A DNA stretch of 11,407 nucleotides from Oscillospiraceae bacterium (GTDB lineage Bacteria; Bacillota_A; Clostridia; Oscillospirales; Oscillospiraceae), in assembly GCA_017550765.1 (NCBI GenBank), contig JAFZOC010000020.1:1-11407 (forward strand), read 5' to 3'. Below are positions 7,201 to 11,407 of the stretch, piece after piece. Made by a program: the position numbers and the translations under genes. The notes beneath the pieces were generated by a model. It was not told the DNA's origin. It did no database searches and saw only the letters and a list, made by a program, of their open reading frames with translations. Position 1 is the first letter of the stretch; every line of letters begins with the position of its first letter.

Positions 7201-10200
7201 GCGTCGAGGAGATAGGGACAATCCCGGATATCCAGGATCCGGAGCTGGTCGCCGGTGCCCTGGCAATGCAGGTATCTGAGCTGGGGCTGTTCGCCCAGCT
7301 GCAGCACGGCGAGAGGGTCGTTGTAGCAATAGAGCTCGGTCAGTTCGAACTGGGAGACGTCCAGCTCGGTGAGCTGGTTGCCGCTGCAGTCGAGCAAGCG
7401 CAGATCCTCCAGACCGTCCAGCTGCAGCTCGGTAAGGGCGTTGTCCCAGACTTCCACATGCGTCAGCTTGGTGTTGGCACGGAGGTCCAGGCTGGTCAGG
7501 CCCGGCTGGCTGTCGACGACGATCCGGTCCAGCTCGGTGAGATAGCCGATCCCCTGCAGGCTGCGGATGTCGGGGCCCTCGTCTATGCAGATGCTCGTGG
7601 CCGCGGCGATCTCCGAGCGGATCAGATAGCCGCCGTGGTTCGTGTCAAAGTTCGCACTGACGTAGGCGCGGAAGTCGTCGTCCGGGAAGTGATCCGGCGT
7701 AACGGGGATGGCCCCGGCGCTCACGTTCCAGCGGGCGATGAGCGTCAGATCCTCATCGACGGTGACGGTGATGCTCGGCAGGCCCAGGACGTCGTCGTGG
7801 ACAGAGGATCCGGCCCAGGCCAGGCTCCAATAGCTGAACACCTTATCCGGCGGGGCGGTAAAGCCGCAGTTCGGGAGCGTGTATGTGGAACCAGGATAGA
7901 TATCGGTCTTCTTGGCCATGGTCCCGCTGCCGCCGCCGCTCATAAAGCTCACGGTGCAGGTCCTGGGCTGAAGGGAGAAGACCAGCGCGGTCCTGACCGA
8001 CGACCCTGTCCCGTTGGAGACGATATCCACGAGCGTCGCGTTTTTCAGGACAAAGGTCCCAGCGTTCATCTCCCGGATGATATCCTGCGCGGAGACGCCT
8101 CGCGGGAACGTGATCGTGCCGTAGTAGGTCGTTCCCGCCAGGAGCTCCTTTGCGTTCGAGCCGCCTGTGTGCGCATCCACGTCATAGCTTACGAGCCACT
8201 TGCCGGGGGTGAGCGTGATGCTGTCGTAGTTCCACGTATACCCCACGGTAAAGCCGCCGAGCGACTGGGTCTGGGTGGCGTCCGGGACCGTGATGGACAG
8301 GACCTTCTGGCTCCTCCACTGGGCGATGAACACGACCTCGTTCTCGTCCGCTTCGAAATAGCGCTCCATGGTCTGTCCGGCTGTGTAGACCGTATCCGTG
8401 CCGGCATCCTTCCAGCCGGCGAAGTACATATCCTCCGGGGCGGTGAAGCCGTTGGACGGCAGGGTATAGTATTCGGTCTTGCTGGCCATGACGCTGGGCA
8501 TGTCGCCGGTGCCGAGACCGGGCTCGAAGCGCACGCGGGCATGATAGACGTTGCTGGCATACAGGGGCAGATCGTCGTCGACGATCAGTTGCGCCGTCAG
8601 GACCCCGTTGACGAGATAGCTGTAGGTCAGGTGCCCTGCGGCGGAGGTAGGCGTCTGCTCCGCCGCCAGTATGAGATAGGTGCAGCCGCGGATGTCCAGC
8701 CCGGTGAGAGCGCAGCCGTAGCACTGCAGGAACTTGAGCCAGGCGGTCTGGGGCAGGAGGAGCTCCGTCAGGCCCGCGTTCATGTTGCAGTAGACCGTGT
8801 TGAGCTCGTAGTTGCGGCTCAGGTCCAGGGAGCTCAGGTCGTTGCCGATGACGTTGAGCGTCGTCAGCTCGCTCAGACACTCGATGCCCGCAAGAGAGGC
8901 GATGCCCTTGTTGGAGAGATCCAGCCCTGTGAGGCCGTTGATCTCGGTCCGGCTGAAGTAGCCGTCGCTGTTCGTGTCATAGTTTTGCCCCCGCAGGATG
9001 GCGCGGAAGGCGTCGTCCGGGAAATGGGCCTCGTCGATGGGGATCAGGTCCTCCGTGGTGATGGGCAGGGTGACGAGCTGATACTTGGTCTCGGACACGA
9101 AGCCGGACCGGGTCAGATCCACGCCATACGTATCCCCGTTGATGGTCACGCTCTGCAGCGCTGTGTTCGGGTCAAAGAGGGCGTCCCCCAGGGTCTCCAG
9201 GGTGACGATCGCGTGATACTCCGTGGAGATCTCGAAGCAGATGGGCGTATAGCTGACCGCATAGCCGCTGCCGGCGCTGCTGCTGGGCCAGAGCCATTCG
9301 ATCCCCGTGCAGGCATAGGGGCCGCCGGTGGCGATCAGCTGGGGCCGCACGGAGCTCAGCCCGGCCTCGGGGAAGCGGAAGCCGTCGATCGAGATGGCGG
9401 TGACGCCCTCCATCCACTTGGCGTAGAGGGTGATATTCCCGGTGATCGCGGTGTGGGCGAAGTCAAAGCGGTGGGTCCCCGCCGCCTCGGTATACCAGCC
9501 CAGGAAGGTGTAGCCCTCCGCGCTGAGCGCGCCGGGATCCTGGGCGTAGTGGTCCTGCATGACGCTCTGGGGCAGAGGAGCCGTGCCGTGGCCGTTGGCG
9601 CTGAAGCTCACCTCGAAAGAGGGCTTCAGGGCCCAGACGGCTCTCAGCGTGACATTGTAGCCCGAGAGCGCAACGGTGTCTCCCGGCTGCGCGTAGACCG
9701 TTTCGCTGCTGCCCGGCGTGACGATCTGCCATTTTTCAAAGACGGAATCCTCGGGCGGATCGTAGGTACACTCCGGCACCGTGTAGGCCGCGGCCTGGGC
9801 GGGCGTCAGGTTCACCGGATCCATGGAGCCCGAGCCGCCGTTGGGATCGAAGCCCACGACGGTCTTGTCGCTGCGCCATTCGGCGACCAGGAGCATATCG
9901 GAGCTGGGGGTGATGACGTCGCCCGGCTGGTAGTACTTGCCGCCGGTGACGCCCCAGCGGGAGAAGACCTTCCCCGACGGCGGGACAAAGGCGCAGGCGG
10001 GCACGGTAAAGCTCTGTTCGCAGGGCACGGTGAGCGGAGACATGGTCCCGCTGGCGCCGCTGCCGTTGCCGGGAGCGAACTGGATCTGCCATTCGCTCTT
10101 CTCCCACACGGCATAGATGGAGGTCTCGCCGGCGATGGTGATGACGTCGCCGGGCTGGTATTCCACGCCGTTGATGCGCCAGGCGCTGAAACCCTTTCTC

Positions 10201-11407
10201 TCCGGCGGCGTGAAATGGCTCTCCAGCAGGGTGTAGCTGTCCCCCGCGTGGAGCCAGGCGCCCACGTCGTCCATGGTGCCGCTGCCGCCGTTGGGGAAAT
10301 AGCGCACCTTATACACGCGCATGACGTGGATGGGCTCGCTGTAGAGCTCGCCGATCAGGCTGGGATGGGAGCCGCGGAGGCGGAAGTACCGGTCGGACTC
10401 CGAGAGCTTTGCCGTCCGGGTGACGCTGATCGTGTTCTGGGAGTCGATCGCGGCCTGGGCCGTCTCCGACATGTCCGTCCAGTTCTCTCCGTCCTCGCTG
10501 GTCTGCCAGACATAGGCCGCGTCGCGAGGCACGCCGCTGCAGATCACCCGGATCTGATCGCCGACACGGCAGTCCCCGCCGGCGTTCTCCATGAGGAGCG
10601 TCCCCGTCATCGGCAGACCGATGGCCACGGAGGAAGCGCTGACCCTCATCGCATCTACGATCGTATCGCCGCTGACCGAACCGCCCTCCGGGACGCAGAT
10701 GACCAGGGAGCTGCCGAGGCTGATCCCCTCGCGGGCGTAGAAGGCGCACCTTCCGTACGGGACATCCACATAGTAGGTCGAGCCGTCGCCCAGGGTCACG
10801 CTGCCGCTCCCGCTGCGGATGCCCTGCTCCGGCCCGATCACCGTCAGGGTGCCGCCGCCGCCCAGGACGACGTCCCCGTCGGCCTTGATCCCGTAGCCGT
10901 ATCGTTCGTCCGTGCCGCTGTAGCTGCTCTTCAGCAGGGCCGTGCCGCTCACGGTCACCGACACCGCCGCATCGTACGCCCGGATGACGTCCATCCCGGA
11001 TCCGATGGTCAGGGTATCCGCCGTAACGCTGATCGCGTCGTCTCCCCCGGTGCCGTACACGTCCAGTCCGTTCCCTCCGGCGTCGATGGTCACGGTCCCC
11101 GCGGTGATCCTGATCTTTCGGCTGTTATAGATCGCGCCGTAAAGAGAGCTGATCTCCAGCGTCGGGATGTTCGTCAGCGTGATGTATGTGAACGCACAGA
11201 TGCCGTTCCCTCCGGTGCTGGTCAGATCCAGAGACAGGTCCATGCCGGTCACCGAAGCCCCGGACTGGATGCAGTCTCTCTTGCAGACCACCGTCAGCCT
11301 GCCGGCCCCGCTCAGGGCGATGTTCCCGTCGGCTATGATCACAAAGCCGTCTTGTGCGTACGTGCCGCTGATGCTGCTCTTCAGAAAGCCCGTGCTGCTC
11401 ACGCTCA
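4275..11407 (-). CDS. Giant mosaic dockerin protein (beta-helix, InlB repeats, LRR, BspA LRR), 5'-truncated by window
   Basis: At least 2375 residues of an extracellular, non-enzymatic protein; the frame is open at the right edge, so the GTG at 11402 is not a supported start and the signal peptide is outside. Numbering from that GTG: 1-250 beta-helix with two ALLKSSYSGT/FLKSSISGT units; 272-360 Ig-like (WQTSEDGENWTDM); 364-663 four InlB-type repeats; 666-786 unassigned; 787-912 EF-hand plus LRR; 955-1029 InlB-type; 1030-1148 unassigned; 1149-1225 InlB-type; 1231-1405 and 1437-1609 two more EF-hand plus LRR modules; 1641-1729 Ig-like (WQSSADGGETWTDL); 1735-2006 and 2010-2237 BspA-type LRR_5 blocks; 2240-2305 InlB-type; 2309-2375 dockerin. 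Likely displayed through a cohesin and used for adhesion or glycan/protein binding. No catalytic domain was recognised. It is upstream of, and on the same strand as, the smaller dockerin gene. Confidence 0.9.
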   Translation of the reverse strand, partial: SVSSTGFLKSSISGTYAQDGFVIIADGNIALSGAGRLTVVCKRDCIQSGASVTGMDLSLDLTSTGGNGICAFTYITLTNIPTLEISSLYGAIYNSRKIRITAGTVTIDAGGNGLDVYGTGGDDAISVTADTLTIGSGMDVIRAYDAAVSVTVSGTALLKSSYSGTDERYGYGIKADGDVVLGGGGTLTVIGPEQGIRSGSGSVTLGDGSTYYVDVPYGRCAFYAREGISLGSSLVICVPEGGSVSGDTIVDAMRVSASSVAIGLPMTGTLLMENAGGDCRVGDQIRVICSGVPRDAAYVWQTSEDGENWTDMSETAQAAIDSQNTISVTRTAKLSESDRYFRLRGSHPSLIGELYSEPIHVMRVYKVRYFPNGGSGTMDDVGAWLHAGDSYTLLESHFTPPERKGFSAWRINGVEYQPGDVITIAGETSIYAVWEKSEWQIQFAPGNGSGASGTMSPLTVPCEQSFTVPACAFVPPSGKVFSRWGVTGGKYYQPGDVITPSSDMLLVAEWRSDKTVVGFDPNGGSGSMDPVNLTPAQAAAYTVPECTYDPPEDSVFEKWQIVTPGSSETVYAQPGDTVALSGYNVTLRAVWALKPSFEVSFSANGHGTAPLPQSVMQDHYAQDPGALSAEGYTFLGWYTEAAGTHRFDFAHTAITGNITLYAKWMEGVTAISIDGFRFPEAGLSSVRPQLIATGGPYACTGIEWLWPSSSAGSGYAVSYTPICFEISTEYHAIVTLETLGDALFDPNTALQSVTINGDTYGVDLTRSGFVSETKYQLVTLPITTEDLIPIDEAHFPDDAFRAILRGQNYDTNSDGYFSRTEINGLTGLDLSNKGIASLAGIECLSELTTLNVIGNDLSSLDLSRNYELNTVYCNMNAGLTELLLPQTAWLKFLQCYGCALTGLDIRGCTYLILAAEQTPTSAAGHLTYSYLVNGVLTAQLIVDDDLPLYASNVYHARVRFEPGLGTGDMPSVMASKTEYYTLPSNGFTAPEDMYFAGWKDAGTDTVYTAGQTMERYFEADENEVVFIAQWRSQKVLSITVPDATQTQSLGGFTVGYTWNYDSITLTPGKWLVSYDVDAHTGGSNAKELLAGTTYYGTITFPRGVSAQDIIREMNAGTFVLKNATLVDIVSNGTGSSVRTALVFSLQPRTCTVSFMSGGGSGTMAKKTDIYPGSTYTLPNCGFTAPPDKVFSYWSLAWAGSSVHDDVLGLPSITVTVDEDLTLIARWNVSAGAIPVTPDHFPDDDFRAYVSANFDTNHGGYLIRSEIAAATSICIDEGPDIRSLQGIGYLTELDRIVVDSQPGLTSLDLRANTKLTHVEVWDNALTELQLDGLEDLRLLDCSGNQLTELDVSQFELTELYCYNDPLAVLQLGEQPQLRYLHCQGTGDQLRILDIRDCPYLLDAYENGTQTTQSTKVKYDGPLGDTLFVDISTEILTPDCISVDVTHFPDPLFLDLVGRLFDTNHTQWLTPAEIAAARELVIEDTEIASLEGIEYLTALERLTYHDGTLERVDLSRNTALRSIELNGQDCLEFLDISGLRELRTVHLTDTYALISLDLSGSDALEELQVYSSGLDTLTLGQQEHLRILDVYWMDDMEDLDISGCPILMDLLENTSPSIENWVITFTDGENRLRIDQSLDINGYAHPDILSGPANVTAAIEDTAVFTVVAEGARLRLQWQSSADGGETWTDLPGANSETLEIAVAPDMDGRLFRCAATGVYGITVCSRSATLSINGGLCGETAYWKLQDGVLTVYGAGDMYAYTANNEKAPWYDLRTSITSVLIRDGVTSIGNYAFDHCSKIGSVSIGGDVTRIGNGAFRNCASLTTVAVPDSVTEIGFSAFSFCSNLETVTIGSGAASMGSATMGCSFEHCYALKSITVSPANTAFCSEDGVLFKLTDGERAELICYPAAREGESYEIPDTVTSLFRYAFYRSKYLDSVTIPASVTEINTFCFANANDLTEISFLGGAPGTIKSDAFSNVTATVWYPDDGSWTEEDRQNYGGHLTWIPWCGQCGDNVYWTLQDGALRLSGSGAMWNYTGDAPAPWKDSLDRITALYVEEGVTKLGNYAFAGCAVLTFADLPEGLTAIGKNAFCDCALLWEIGIPSTVTSILDSAFMNCGSLTELILPEGLTSMNSYVFKNCSALRSVSIPSTVTRIMGSTFELCSSLTDITIPACVTVIGGGAFDKCSSLTTITFEGSAPQIYDTSFRDVTATAYYPAGDASWTEDMFQDYGGHITWVSYAVYITVTLDPGNGAVDPITLQILLGQPVGELPTPVLEAYGFDGWFTAAGDAVTAGTVFTEDVTLVAHWHRCGDINGDGKVTIADVTLLAKYVKAHGQGVAIAPGAGNVDGSADGKITISDVTLLAKYVKAHGQGVAIH
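4278..4478 (-). repeat. Type I dockerin module of the giant protein
   Basis: Two F-hands. The first is DINGDGKVTIAD, a canonical loop. The second is NVDGSADGKITISD, with Asn at ligand position 1 and the same two-residue insertion seen in the neighbouring gene's second loop. Both are followed by VTLLAKYVKAHGQGVAI. Positions 10-11 are Ile-Ala and Ile-Ser. It is about as long as, and clearly homologous to, the dockerin of the downstream gene; the consistent difference is His rather than Arg after KYVKA in both halves. Confidence 0.93.
4692..6200 (-). repeat. Two BspA-type LRR_5 blocks, tandem duplicate
   Basis: Both blocks of the giant protein (residues 1735-2006 and 2010-2237) open with CG[E/D]...YW.LQDG.L...G.G.M and a PW...IT.L segment. 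They continue with about 22-24-residue repeats of the type SVTEIG-x-x-AF-x-x-C-SSL-x-x-V-x-IP. They close with the same cap: F[S/R][N/D]VTAT.[W/Y]YP...SWTE...YGGH[L/I]TW. The first block also carries the FCSEDGVLF...LICYPA insertion usual in this family. Established knowledge: such repeats occur in BspA and Treponema LRR surface proteins that bind host or bacterial partners. Confidence 0.88.
6576..7712 (-). repeat. EF-hand plus LRR modules 2 and 3 of the giant protein
   Basis: Residues 1231-1405 and 1437-1609. Each starts with an acidic-hydrophobic lead (HFPDDDFRAYV, HFPDPLFLDLV), then an EF-hand-like loop (FDTNHGGYLIRSE; FDTNHTQWLTPAE), then IAA and an LRR solenoid with repeats such as LTSLDLRANTKLTHVEV, LTELDVSQFELTELYC and LERVDLSRNTALRSIEL. 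Both end with an [I/D]LDI..CP.L(L/M)D cap. A homologous third copy lies at about 8669-9044 (residues 787-912), separated by InlB-type repeats and an unassigned domain. Confidence 0.8.
8669..9044 (-). repeat. EF-hand plus LRR module 1 of the giant protein
   Basis: Residues 787-912 begin IPIDEAHFPDDAFRAIL, followed by a complete calcium-loop pattern DTNSDGYFSRTE (809-820). LRRs follow (LTGLDLSNKGIASLAGI, LTTLNVIGNDLSSLDLSRN), ending in LTGLDIRGCTYLIL. This layout (lead helix, EF-hand, LRR) is a known architecture in Clostridia surface proteins. It is the least degenerate of the three copies. Confidence 0.8.
9414..10313 (-). repeat. Run of four InlB/Flg_new-type beta repeats
   Basis: Residues 364-433, 437-510, 513-592 and 596-663 of the giant protein. 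Each has the pattern [hydrophobic]xF.PNGGSGtM ... Y.vP.C.f.PP....F..W ... G......G....L.A.W, for example VRYFPNGGSGTMDDV and VVGFDPNGGSGSMDPV. The fourth, SFSANGHGTAPLP ... YTFLGWYTEAAGTHRFDF, is closest to the canonical Listeria-Bacteroides repeat. Further single copies occur at residues 955-1029, 1149-1225 and 2240-2305. These are stalk-like ubiquitin-fold beta domains (family knowledge). Confidence 0.85.

Noticed and set aside
11400..11402. GTG as the start of the giant minus-strand gene
   Set aside because: The frame continues to the window edge, and the sequence there is a repeat of the VSGTALLKSS unit found at about residue 150, so it is internal.

Overview
The window is a GC-rich block (judged by eye, roughly 60 % G+C) from what looks like an anaerobic, gut- or rumen-type Clostridia genome (Oscillospirales-like; inferred only from domain content and composition). 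It encodes large exported, apparently non-enzymatic surface or extracellular proteins. No housekeeping gene, RNA gene, transposase or CRISPR array was found.

Layout: (1) Bases 1-2744, plus strand: the 3' part of a long secreted beta-helix protein. It has a Cthe_2159-like carbohydrate-binding type domain, seven Gly-Gly rich coils, a CxxC-bearing linker and a roughly 300-residue C-terminal domain of unknown function. The reading frame is open to the left edge, so the N-terminus is missing. (2) Bases 2745-3161: a 417-bp convergent intergenic stretch with a perfect 21-bp hairpin and scraps of coding-like sequence in several frames. (3) Bases 3162-4193, minus strand: a 343-residue secreted protein with a clear signal peptide and a C-terminal type I dockerin. 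(4) Bases 4275-11407, minus strand: at least 2375 residues of a giant mosaic protein, open through the right edge. Its order is beta-helix, Ig-like, four InlB-type repeats, EF-hand+LRR module, InlB-type repeat, unknown domain, InlB-type repeat, two more EF-hand+LRR modules, Ig-like, two BspA-type LRR_5 blocks, InlB-type repeat, type I dockerin.

The two minus-strand genes are tandem, 81 bp apart, with no convincing terminator between them. The giant gene is upstream, so co-transcription is plausible. Both end in near-identical dockerins, so both products should dock onto the same class of cohesin on a scaffoldin or the cell surface. The plus-strand protein shares their beta-helix module but shows no dockerin, LPXTG or SLH motif, so it is anchored differently or released. 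The locus therefore looks like a cohesin-dockerin-displayed adhesin or carbohydrate-binding island with no catalytic module in view. The most informative direct observations are the within-gene homogenised dockerin F-hands, the three EF-hand+LRR modules whose calcium loops decay in order, and the unassigned domains.
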